Source of the DNA: Zonotrichia leucophrys gambelii
Taxonomy: Eukaryota > Chordata > Aves > Passeriformes > Passerellidae
Assembly (NCBI RefSeq): GCF_028769735.1
Contig: NC_088171.1
Span: 143,055,917 to 143,119,916, forward strand
DNA: 64,000 nt
Direction of reading: 5' to 3'
How positions within the stretch are numbered: position 1 is the first letter of the stretch; the number at the start of each line of letters is the position of its first letter. This document shows positions 49,501-61,600 of the stretch, piece by piece. The position numbers and the translations under genes are program-made. Under the pieces are notes generated by a model that was given only the letters and a program-made list of their open reading frames with translations, was not told where the DNA came from and made no database searches.

Positions 49501-52500
49501 TGGGTTCCCCCAAGAAAGGGCAGCTTCCTCCTTGGGAGCCAAGTTTTGGCTGTCTTGTTATTCTAACTGATTAAGTTAATTTCCTGGATGTGGAAATTGA
49601 TTGACATTTTTTGTTATATTACTGATATAAACTGCTGGTTTAGAGTCTGTATGATTTAAAAAATATTTTTTTAATATTTTCTTTGCTTAATGAGTGTAGA
49701 ATTGAAAACTGGATGCACAGCTGTACTTGCTCACACACAGAAAAGTGTGTGAGAGATTGTAATTTCAGTGAGCAAAGTTGTCTGTTGGAATATGAGGCTG
49801 TTTTTCTTCCTTACAATGTCCTTAATCATTTTTCATTATCACAGGTACTGGTGATAGGGTAGATGCTCCTCCCCAGAGAAGAGCTGATAGGAGCCTCATC
49901 CAGGAGTGGCAGCTGAGAGCTCCTAGTGATGGATCTGAGTTCCACTTCCTTGGGTTTTGTACACCTTAAACTGCTCAGATAGAGTGACACTCTGCACTGT
50001 GTAGTTCCTACATTGTTTTGTTTGGTTTTTATTCCTCCTCTGTAAAGTTATATTTTGTTTCCCTAATTGTATTTGCAGCCTCTCTGCAGGAAAAGAGGAG
50101 GCAGCATTTGGAGGGCAGTGCATGATCAGGTGATGCAGATACCACTTTTGGGAGGTTATATTATCCACTCCCCTGTTGCTGGGTACCACCCTTCTGCTGT
50201 GCAGCCCAAAGCAGAAAAAAAAAATTCTTCAGCAGAAAAAAATCCCTTTTTTCTGTTTTTTCTTCCCCACTGCCTCCTTAGTACTCCTTCCAAATGGATT
50301 GCATTTCCTCAGCAGAACTACAGAGGTTGTGGCTGTGGGTGTATTCTGAACTTTATTTTAATTTATTTTTCATCATTTCACAGGCTCCTGGGACATCTTA
50401 AGTATGGGTCAAGCCAAGGCAAACATGAGATGCCTTGGTTGCTTGTCTGTAGAAAGGACCTGGTATGCTTTGGGTGTGAGGATAGGGAATTTTCAAGTCT
50501 CTGAATATGGATTATTTTTTTTCTTCTGTTGTGCTTATGAGTTTTGAGGTGGAAAGGAAGTCTTTGTATATTCAAATGAAATTCTTATTTTTTAAATACT
50601 ACAGCATTTCTGTATATGCAAAGTCTTCACTGACTTGATATTTGATTCTTTATCTTTTTTAGCCACATTACATGTAGCGATGCAGATGTTGGAGTAAGTG
50701 CTTTTACACTGTTGTGCTGGTCTGGAATGCAGACAGCCATTGTCCAAAGCAAATCCAGCACTTTAACCCAGGATCACACCCTCAGCCTGTCTGGTTGGTG
50801 CCTTGGGCTGCAGCCTCAGCACGCCTTGCCTGCTGTGACCTGTGATGCTGTGATGGCAGCAGCCCCTGCCTTGTGAGCAGGCAGGGAGGGTGATGATGTT
50901 TTAAGTAAATATCCATCCAGCTGAGCCTGGTCAGGGGTCTGAAATGGGAAGTGGATTCCCTTTGCAAACATCCCCATCCTTTATAGAAAATGTAAATGAA
51001 ATGGGGATACTAATTAAATTTATGCCCTCCTGGCATGTCTAAGGGCAAAGACAGTGTGTTAAAGCAGGTGACACAATCCCAACAGCTTTGCTGGAGGAGG
51101 GAACACATCACTGCTGCTAGGCTTTGATAGAATGAGGGCAAACCTCTCTAAGATGCTGATGTTTCTGCTTTGTCTTATATTTGCATATTTCCTGTGCTTA
51201 CACAGGGCTCCTTGCTTGCAATCAGTTATCCAAGCACTGACGAGTCCTCAGCACTGTGGAGCTGTCACTGGCTGTAGCTTCTTGTCTTGAAGGCTGTGAG
51301 GGCCTCCTGGTAGATGAGGTTTTGTTGAAGGTGGAGCTCCACCTCCACCTGGGACAGCCCAGCCATGCACAGCAAGTCCTGTCTAAACTCAGACTCCAGA
51401 GTAAATGTGGGTGCTATCTGAATCTGGATTAAAAGCAGAACTCCTGGTTATTCCTGACCAGCTGCAGCTGAAGCATTAGGGGATGGTATCCTGTGCTTTA
51501 TTGTAATGGGGTGGCTTGAGGTTTGTTTTCATCTGGTTGCCCCTGAGCTTCCTGCAGGCTGGAGCACCTGTGCTCAGATTTTCCCCTATGTCCTCAGTGC
51601 CAGTGAGACATTTCAGCTTAGGTGGAGGCAGCGCTGCAGCAGTGCCTGTGTACAGACACTGCTCACTTGGCTGAGAGTAGGAAGGCAAAACTGGGGTCCC
51701 AAATTTTCTGGGGAGCCTATGGGATCCCTCAGCAGATGTGGATGGAGAGACCCCCCTGCCTTGCAGGGAGCTGGGGGTGCCCTGGCTGCTACAAAGCCAC
51801 TGGTCTCATGAACACCCTTGCAGCTCCCAGTCAAGCCTTACGTTAGAAGGCACTGGAATACAAGAAATGAATCCATTTGTGTATCCTGGTAGCTGTATCA
51901 GAGCCACTGGGGTGTCCAGGAGGAAATGGTGTCACATGTTGGCAAGGCAGCAGCTGCATTTGCTGGCTTAGCTCAGATCTGGTCATTTAAAATCTGCAGC
52001 TGAAAGGCTGAACTATGAATCTTGGACTTGAAAGTAATTTTTATCTAAACACAGGGATTTGAAAGCTGGAAACCTATCAAAGGTACAGGTAAAGTATCTG
52101 AGTACCTTTGAAAACAAATGGCTTAGGAGAGCACTGTGTAGTAATCTCCAAAGACAGCCCAAACAACTGCTGGAAGTATTTAGGGAATAGGAAACTGGAG
52201 TGTCTGATATAGGAGAGGGACTTCAGAGCAGTGGGCTGGAGATGCACTGAGAGGTGGTAAGGACAACATCTCTCTATATACATTGAGGAGATACTGGATT
52301 TATTGCAGCATGCATCTGAAGGGCTTTCAGAAGTGGACAGGGGCAATGGAACCTTGCTTGTGGTGACCAAAATAAGAAAAATCAGTGGAAAGCTCTGGGA
52401 GTTCTTGTCCTTGGAGGAGTGGGGCTGCAATGCTGCATGAATCACGAAGGTCTCTTCCTTAGCCTCATGAGCAACCAAGGCATATAATCTCATTAGCAAA

Positions 52501-53157
52501 TTTATCAAGCTGCATCTTAAGACTGATTGGGCTGCCTGCCCTGTGACTGCTGAAAGGCATCCACAGCTTGGAAGGGCCAGGGACCTTTGTGCTGCAGCCT
52601 GAAGTCATTCACAGCCAGCTGATGCTGATTAGTTCTTGTGTCAGTGCCGTCCTTAGCTCAAATCCCTGTTTCCATGATGCAGACAGCATAGCTCATACCT
52701 TTACAAACCCCCTGAGCTGCACATCTGACACAGGCAGCTCACTCACTCTGTCCTCTCCTCTGAGAAGGGTTTGTCATTCCCCTCCTGCTTCTCACAGCTG
52801 GCTCAGTTCAAACACATCCTGCTTGGACATGAGCTCCTCAGAGCCAAGGTCTCCTGCTGCTGCTGGGGCAGCCTGACATCTTTAGGTCTTTCAGAAATAC
52901 TTTGTCCTCCAGCTGCCAGCAGAGCCTCATTGCCCTTGAAACCCTGTGTGCTGACGTACCTGTTCACCTGCACTCACCTGCAGAGAGAGGTAGAATTTCT
53001 AGTGAGACCAGCCTTAGCTAAAATCAGTCTTCGCCCAGCTCTGGTACTAAGCCCCAAGCTTGGTGGCTGTGGGAAAGGCAGTACTTAAAAGGACCAACAC
53101 TGAAAACTGTTTAATTTTCATGATTTTGTCCTCTTTAGCAGGATTGTTCATCAATGT
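40519..53157. other. Candidate PVT1 intron region, no coding gene seen
   Basis: About 12.6 kb with no supportable coding exon; all open frames are short and mostly overlapped on the other strand. Visible small features: a C-run at 41689-41707, alternating TG/CA-rich DNA at about 44570-44632, (TAA)n near 43276-43287 and 44424-44438, and an A-run near 50216-50223. Single-copy AT-rich blocks around 43250-43350 and 46185-46290 look like candidate conserved elements. Confidence 0.45.
41689..41707. repeat. Poly-C run, 19 bases
   Basis: Nineteen uninterrupted C residues followed by five A. The run is unstable and assembly length error is likely. The minus-strand G-run is quadruplex-prone. Confidence 0.95.
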
Positions 53158-53480
53158 CATAGAATCCTGGAATGGTTTGGGTTGGAAGGGACCTGTAAAG
53201 GTCATCCTGTGAAGTCCATCCCCCTTGCTGTGGGCAGGGACATCTTCAACACTACTGAGTTGCTAAAAGCCCCGTCCAACCTGGCATTGGATATTTCTGG
53301 GGATGGGGTATCCACAATTTCTCTGGGCAACCTTTTCTAGTGCTTCAGCACTTTCTGGGGAACCTGCTCCAGTGTTAAGCATCTTCATTCTAAGAAAACA
53401 ACTTCTTTAATCTATATCAACCCTCTTTCAGGTTAAAACCATTGTCCCTATCACAACAGGCCCTGCAAAAAAGTTTGTCC
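53158..53480 (-). mobile_element. CR1 LINE 3'-end fragment
   Basis: The start CATAGAATCCTGGAATGGTTT is the reverse complement of a CR1 3' terminus. 'gggttggaagggacctg' follows near 53178, then 'gtccaacctggcattgga' near 53274, 'tatccacaatttctctgggcaacct' near 53308 and 'ctttcaggttaaaaccattg' near 53427. This is the best-preserved terminus of the copies here, but still a diverged fragment. Confidence 0.93.
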
Positions 53481-56400
53481 CCAAAAGGAATCATAAGAGG
53501 TCTAAAAGCCCAATATATGTTATACAAAGTACATGTAATAAAATAGCTTATTTATTTATGGTTGCACTCTTGTCAATAGTGACTAAGAAAATGCAGTTGT
53601 AATTCTGTGATGGTTTTGTTCGTAATAGACTTTCTGCTCCTAAGCTGAAATTTTTACTTTAAATTTTCTGCAGATTTTGAGTGCTTCAGTTCTTTGTTTA
53701 AACTAGTTGTGTCTTCTTAAATAGGAGTCACAGGGGCTGGGGTGAAACACCAAACCTTTTAGGCAGTGTCATGGTTCACTTGGCTTTCCAGGGTGCTCCT
53801 CAGCACTGTGGGTTTATTGCAGCTTCAGCTCTAATGCACTCAAGTCAGGACTAGACCCTGCTGTGGAGGGTCAGAGAAGCTTTTTGCAGTGGTGCAGTTT
53901 GCCATAGGCATTACTCTGCCATAGATAAGGGGTTTATCTGTCCAGTTGTGCTTTTGGTGGCTGTAGTTTGAGGCCCATCGCACTGGCTGGCCCTGAGGAT
54001 TGAACTGTCAGTGCAGAGCAGATGCTGACAGGGGCCCTTGCTTTCCATGCTTCATTTCATCTGTGTGGAAGGAAAGGGGAAACAAAAAGGGAAAAGTCAG
54101 CAAAAACAAAAGCAAAAATTCTGCTGCAGCTGTTTGAAACAATGAATGAACTATGATGTGATGTTGTGGGTGTTTGTTTCATTTTTTCCCTCATTTCCTC
54201 ATGCAACTTTTATTATCTCTCAGTCTTGGAGATGGGAAGGTCCACTGTCATGACCTGGTGCCTTTGCCTGAATCCAGACATCCCATCCCCCATTAGCTGG
54301 ACTGGGGGGGCAAACCCACAAGAATAGAGATATTTGAGATTTTAAAGAAATGTTTCTGTATCTATCTGGAAGTAAGTGACTGGTTTGAGCACTGGCCTCG
54401 TGGTACAGTGGACCTCTGGAGGCTGTAGCAGGTGATCTCCCAGTGATGCAAGCCCCGTGGTAGATGTTGTCATCTTTGTCAGCTGCTTGCCCTGCATCCT
54501 GGAGGCTGCTGTGCTTGCCATGGGTGGCAGAAGGGGAGCTGTGTCAGCTTCTCAGCTGCTACCAGTCAAAGCTGAGGAATTAGTTTAAACTGTTGATTTA
54601 ATTAAGCTGGAGAACGCAGCAAATAGTTTGTGCATGCCAGTAATGGGTGCCAGCAGGAGTGTCCTCTCACTCCTGCCAACTCTGCTCTTCAGAACATCTG
54701 AGAACCGGATGCTGACTAAGGGTGGTGGTAGGGTTTGATCCCCTCTGGTGATTTTTGTGTCATCATGTTTAAAAAAACATCCCTTTCACTGGGAGGCTCA
54801 TCACATGGTCTTTGAAGGGTTCACATTCTTCAGGGTATTTCTAGTGCCTTTTGATAGGCAGAGCTGTGATCCTTGGGTATTGTGCCCGATGTGCCTCAGG
54901 CCATCCTGATGAAGAGGACTACATTAGTGCAAAGGAACCACTTAAAATAGTGTACAATAAACTATCACAGGCTTCTGGGCTTCCTGCTTGAGGGCTCGGA
55001 TTTAGAAGGCAGTTTCACAGAGGTCCCTTTCTTAGGGCATGTGGAGAAGGAGGGTGGCAGGAAATGGTGACATTAAGGCATTTCAGGATCACAGACTCTC
55101 TCATCCCCCAGTACCCCACAAATGGGGCTGTTTGTAACCCTTCATTACGCTATGTTAGGGTTGGGAGAGAACAGACTCTTTTCATCCTTCCCAATCCGTG
55201 TGTGCCTTCAATGATTTTACACTGTTGTGAGTGTTCATGAGAAGGCAGGGAGATTGGATGACCTCATATCATCTTGGGTGCATTGATGCGCATCTCTACA
55301 AATGGAACTGCTTCAGTTCAAAGAAAATCATCAATTTCCCTTGGTTTCAGGTCCTTACTAGTGGTGTTTCTGGTACTTGAACTGTATGGGGCAGCATGGG
55401 GCAGCTGTGCATGTTTCCAAATGTAGCTGAGTAGTTAGACCTCCTCAAATGAAGTGTTCTCAGAGTTGATGCAGATACTTAGCTTTTGCTTGCAAGAAGC
55501 TGTTTGAATCCAACTTGAGTAGCCAGGTGGGCTGAGGTTGGCAGCTGAAAGAAAATGCAGCCCTGACAGGGTGAGTTCTTACAGACTTGCCCTGTATCAG
55601 TGAGAACAACAGCTACCAGTTAAATGGGCTTTGTTAACCCAAGGCCAGAACTTTGGTGTGGCTCTGGAAAGAGCAGGCTGGCTTTGGCAGGTTTGGATAT
55701 CAACATGATGCATTTCCTGGTGGTGGATGGTGGGAAAGCCCACGTGTGCTGTGCAAAGAACACTCTTTCCTTGGAAAAGTATTTACTGAGATAGCGATGA
55801 TGGACAAGTCTCCCATGGTAAACGTGACTTCACAGATCGTGCTTTCAGCCTCATGGAAAAAAATAGAAAAGGTCTGGAGGTTTGAAGGTAATGTGTTCTA
55901 AAAATAAATATTAAGAATTATTGTTGATCTTGGGCCAGGTGGTTTCAAGATCAAAATCAAGGCCAAGGCATTTCAGGTTAGGTTTTCAGGTCATTCTTAT
56001 TGGCTTTGTTAATTCATGCTGCTTATGAGGTAGGAAAAAATTGTAATATCTAGAAGAATCTTGCCACTTTCTTCCTGAAAAAATGCTCATAAGGTGTTCT
56101 GACTTCTCTGCCAATACACCAGTCTGCTTTGATATACCAGTTTATTCATTGGAAAAAAAATAGTTTTTGGTGCTTTTTGTGTAATCAAAAGTCATGTGAC
56201 ATTATTTTGGTGTGGTGACATATATATAATGACAGCATGTGGTTGCATTTAAAGGGTTGCAGGAGGACTTTAAAAGATAGAAAGCAAAACAAAGAAAGAA
56301 ATTAGAAATCACCATTAATATGACCCCAGATAGGCAGACAAAAAACATAGCAAATAAATAGTTGGAATAATTTCTTCCTGGGTTTTCTGACATCTTAATG

Positions 56401-58596
56401 GCAAGCTCCAGCACTTCTGGTAGCTTGGAATTCCATCCTGCTGGATGGCAGAGCTGCAGTGAGCACATCAGTGGAGCGACCTTGGCCCTGGGGAGGATGT
56501 GGAAGAGACCAAAACCCCAGGTATGACCAGGCTGCACATCCTGATCCAGCACAGGAGGCTGTGAGAGCATTTTGATGGAACCAAGATCAGATTTGGCTCT
56601 AAACACTGTCTTGGTGGTGGCTTCTGGTGAGTGCTTCTCAGGCTGATGATTTCTGATGTTTCCTCTCTGAATTTCCCAGTATTTTGTTGCTGGCTCTCTG
56701 TAACGCTTTGCTCCTAGGCTGGAGTGCCAGGGAATTGGAGCTGAGAAAACCACTGGAGCTTTTTGAGGTGCTGATGCTGTACCCTGGTGCCCCTTTTTGG
56801 GAAGGGAACATCAGTCCCCTGCCTGAGGCAGCTGGGCTATTGCTTCCCCCAGCATGGAGCCAGCCTCTGGAGGGGTGGATGGGGCTGAGCCCTTCAGGAG
56901 CCACCAGGGATGGGGAGAAATTCTCTTTTCCTGGGAGAACCTGTTCTGATCCCCTATCACTGGGGTTGGCTTTGGGCATAGGGTCCCCCTCTCCTTGTCT
57001 TACTGTCCTAGGAGGGCATAACCCTGATGCTGGGAGCAGCTGGAGCCAGCAGCCATGGCAGGGCTTGTTTTCCCAAGATAATCCTATCGGGAACGGCTCG
57101 GCAGATGTAGGTGAAAGGTGATGCTGGCACTGCCCAGGCTGGCTGCCACTCTCCAGGCTGAGTCCTCAGCTTTTTATATCCCTGCTGCATCACAGTGCAG
57201 CTGCCACCCTCCTGCCTGTGCTGAGGATCAGTGGGCAGGGGATCTGAGCACCGTGCCAGCTGCAGGAGCAGTGCCACACGCCACAGTGTTACCGCAGGTT
57301 TGCATCAGCCACAGATGTGTCTGACCTGATAGCCTGACTCCCAAACAACCAGTGCTGGGTCACAGGAGGGCAGGAGTGTCATCTGCTTGAGAGGAAAAAA
57401 AAAAAAAAATTAATCTCCTCTAACATTTTAATTATTGTTGCTGTTTTTTAGCCCTGAATCATGAAGTTTACTTGTCAGTATGTCACTTCCTATTATATTC
57501 TTGATGTGTTTCTTATGATACTTTTGATGTATTTCAGTGTCCTCTCCTTCCTCCTTTTCTTCTTCTTTAACCTTGGAGCTTCTTTACCAACTGTATTCCA
57601 CATTCTGGTTATCTGCTGTGAGTACCAGCTCTGCACTTGCCATCCTATGTAAATGGGAAAGGGGTTTGGAAGGGGCACTGATTTCTGCTGCAGCATCATC
57701 CCCTGGAGAATTGAATTCAGTCTAGGAAGCAGACTGGTGAAAAGCGTGTCTTAATGAGCAGTCTTCAGAAAGAAGTTATTTCAGGTATTTCAGCCAAATA
57801 GCTCTGAGGACTTAAAAACTGGGGCAAACAGTATCTTCACTTATGCAAAGATAGTGTCACTCTCAATGATGTCTCTCCATTCTTTGTGAGAAAACATGGA
57901 CATGAAAACAGATCTTCTATCTCTGGAGCAGATTACGCCCATGACAGAGAAGTCCTGACTCCCCAGGAGAGAGAGGCAGAAGTGGGACTGTTTGCTTCCA
58001 TCAAGGATAAGTCAGATGCTTAAGGAAGGTTGGGCTTCTCCCAGGCAGCTCTTGGGCAGGAGAGACAAAAGCTCAGGCAGCAGCTTCTCACATGGGTGCA
58101 GTGACAGGTGGATCTGCTCTTGGTGTTAAGGGTTTGCACAGACATCCCTGGCTTCACCTCTGGGTTTGGTGGACTTTTTGGTGAGCCTTCCTTCTGCAGG
58201 GAGACTGTGTGGAGGCCTTGGCTGAGTCTTGGCAGTGGAGCCATGGAATTGGTGTACAGTCAGTGCTGCAGGACCAGTTGTACAGACTCCAGGTTTTCCC
58301 TCCCTATTTGTGAGTTCAAGATGATGTTTAAACAGCTTAATCGGACCCAAGGGTTTTTTAATTTTTTTTTGAGCAGTCAAAGAGCACTCCCCTGCATTGC
58401 TGCCTTTGGAAGGGTGGCAGTGCTGCCATCAGAGGGGCTGTGGCAGAGCAGAGAGGACAGAAGTGCCAAACTGTGGGGTGTGTGGATGGAGAACCCTGCA
58501 CCCTCCGGGGCAGCATCATCCCTGCAAAAGAGAAGAGTCCTTTTGGGCTTAAAACATTGATGAATGTAAATGAGCCATCTGATGAAGGTGCTCATT
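53481..58596. other. Candidate PVT1 intron region, no coding gene seen
   Basis: No supportable gene. The open frames at 56202-57277 overlap on both strands and lack family features. A single-copy block at about 54570-54660 is a possible conserved element. A 14-base A-run lies near 57395-57408. Confidence 0.45.
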
Positions 58597-58670
58597 GAGG
58601 GGGTTACACTAGGTGACCTTTAAAGATCCCTTCCAACCCAAACCATTCATTGAACCTCTGATTCTCTGAA
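58597..58670 (+). mobile_element. CR1 LINE extreme 3' end (sense copy)
   Basis: GGGGGTTACACTAGGTGACC, then 'tttaaagatcccttccaaccc' near 58618 and a decayed terminal octamer repeat (ATTCATTGA, ATTCTCTGA). This is the CR1 3' terminus in sense orientation, the only plus-strand copy I see. Confidence 0.88.
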
Positions 58671-61600
58671 AGTTCTCCTGAGTCTCACAGGCTTTGTATG
58701 TAAATACACTATTTAACTGCATTCCCTATAGCAAATGGTATGTGGCAAGGAATTCCTTTGATGCCTTTAGATGCTAATGTGGTGATAAAACAATCCCTTC
58801 TTTTTCCCTTGTTTTTTCTCACAGCATGTAAGCTCTTCAGAAAATCATGTCATTAAGTATTTAAGAGCCTAGAAGTGATTAAAATAAAAATATTGTTAGC
58901 AATAAATAAGTGAGAAGAGGTGCAATATTTTGTCAGTCTTGAAGGAATAAAAATTTAGAAATATTCAGGATACAGGAAGGTAAGTTGAATTTGTGAGGAC
59001 ATTCAGGCATCAAAATGATGTGAATTATTTTATATAATGATATATAAATTATTTTATGTAATAAATTATAACCTCCATCCATGCAGCTGAGCGGGATGAT
59101 GCCTTGTTTGTGCAGGGTTGGTGGGAGGCAGATCCAGGGTGAGGAGCAAACAGCTGATTCCCTGCAGCTCTTGTGCTTGTTTTGCAAACCTGGAGAGGGT
59201 TTTACAGGAGACAGACTTTTCAGAGGTCTTGTTTTTTTTGTTTCTATTTTCTTCCTCTTGAGGTGGCTGCAGTAATATTCAGTAAGGATGGAGGTGAAAG
59301 CAGAGTGGTCGGAAAAGAGACTTAACTAGGACTGAATTGTTTTTGTTTAGCAGAATTAAAACTAAATTAGTGCATGTCAGGAGTCTCTGTGAGTATAAGA
59401 CAGTGAGCAAAACATCTGTTCACAAACACGTGAGATGGGACAGGTAGAGCTGAGTGCAGCCCTGATTGGAATCCTTGCATCAGCAGAAAAAGGATTTACT
59501 CTTGGATATCAGCAAAAAAATGAGTCCTGGCCTGTAACTTAATAGTATAACTGTGTGATGCAATAAATAGAACCTTTCCATGCTGATTTAATTAAACCAG
59601 TGCAACATCTATGTTTAGATGAAGCCAAGTCCTACACTGTTACAAAATCTTTTCTAATAATAGTATTTTTTTCACCTCATGAAGGTCCTGATCCCTGAGC
59701 TGCACGTTAAAGCTGCCTGTGACAGCAGGGCAGGCATTTATTTGGATCTGACAAGTCAGAATGAGTCAAGGTCATTCCATGGGCTTTGTTATTATTTACT
59801 GAATATTGAACATGTGCCCTTAATAAGAAGGACCTTTCAAAAAAGTAACAGGAAAACAGAGCCCAATGTGCCAAAATGTTTCTGTGCTTGTATTCCCAGT
59901 GCTGTTTTGAAATCTTCACCTCAGTTGCCTTTGCAGAGCCTTGTGCCAAGCCTGGAGCACGTGGGGCTTCTCCTGGGCTCCACGGGGCTGCTTGGACTTC
60001 AGGCCAAGTGTGACAGTGCCCAGGGAAAGTCATTACCTCTGGGCTGCTGTCCTGGTCTTGCATGAGGAGGCAGCCACCAAGGATTCAGCTTTTAAAGGAG
60101 CCAGATATTAAGCTGGAAATGCGTCGGTCCTGCAAAGGGTGACTTAAGCTCATTAAAAAATGTCTTTTTCCTTCTTGGCCTCTACCCCCTCGCTGCTTCT
60201 CAGCAGCTTTGTGCTGATTTGCTTTGCCCACAGTAAATACTCCCAGCAAGAGCAGAGTGTGGTTTCCTTTGGATTGAGGAGTTGAGCTCCAGAGGGATGC
60301 AGAGAAGGGTTCAGGAATGTCCCCTTTTGGCCAGCAAATCAATTTGGTGTTCGTGGGGCTGGCACTGTGTTGATCCAGTGCCACAGGGATAAAACTTCAC
60401 CAGCACTGGAGCCATTGGCTCAGTTTCGGTCCCACCAGTGCCTTCAGAGGACCAAGCCCATCATCCCAGCTCTGCCTTTTTGGAGCTGAAGCAGGGGCAG
60501 CATGGATGGCATAAGGACAATGATGGCATAAATGGGGACAATTGTGAATCCATTTTAACAGAGGGACTTCAGGAGGCTGCACTGGCGGGGGAGTTGGTGA
60601 AAGCAAATGTCAACTGCGACCAACATGCCTGGATATGGTTGGTTTCATCTTTGAAAAGTAAGGGGCTGGTGTCTTCTGTTCTGTGTTTTTTTGATTTTTT
60701 TTTTTTTAATAGCATCCAATTAATCCCTCTGTTAGCCACTTTTATAATTTTAGCACAACTCCTTTGCTCCTGGAGTGATGTAGTCTTGTGAGAATTTCAG
60801 CATTTATTTGACTACAAAGCATGTTGTTAGCCTGCATGGTAACAGCCTAGATCCTGAAGGCTTAAAGAATAGGTCTAAGATAAAGAACTGAAAATGTAAT
60901 GAGCAGGAGGATTATTTTTGCAGCTGGCATAGTGATTTTTCTTTCCTTTCATTGTAAGCTGGTAACTAATGCTGTGCACTGAAAATCATAAACAAAAGGT
61001 AGCAAAAAGAGTTTGCAGGGTTCAGACTGAGCCCTGCTCTGGGAAGCCAGGATGGTTCATGGTGACCAAGCCAGGTGTGGGAGCTGTGGGTCATTTTGGC
61101 CAAGGCACAAAGCGAGTTTGCAGTGAATTTTCTCCCAGTTTTCTCTGAACTGCAGCAGTGCCTAGCAAGGGAACCTGGTACTGGGTTTTGTGTTGATATG
61201 CAGTGGAGCAGCTCTGGAGATGGAGCAGCAGCTCCATGTCATGCCAGAGCCACCTTGGTGCTGGACATGGGATGGTGGGAGAGCCACTGGGGGCAGAGCT
61301 GCTGCGTGCCGGCATTAGGGGCCAGGGAAAAGAAAGAGGCTCTTGCTTGAGCTGCTGGCAGCATGGGAGGTGGAATGCTGCTCCCGTGGGTGTGAACAGT
61401 AGGATGGAAGGGCTCTTCCTTCACCCCGGTGTGCTAGTGATACAGTGAATATAATTGAGAGACTGTTTTAAAAATGCAAACAAACAAAAAGAGTGCAAAA
61501 ATCCATTCCCTCATGCATTTGAAGGGTTACAGCTTATCTCTGCAAGATTAGCATTGCAACCAGCATTTCTAAAAAACACCCTTTAAGCCAGAATGCAGAG

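Noticed and set aside
56202..57277. Overlapping 183-, 113- and 145-residue open frames
   Set aside because: They lie on opposite strands across the same DNA, with no recognisable domain, signal or splice context favouring one.
18064..59962. Scattered CACGTG E-boxes (for example near 18065, 24592, 38171, 41380, 48435, 59957)
   Set aside because: The number is in the range expected by chance over 40 kb and they do not cluster, so I do not claim MYC feedback from them.
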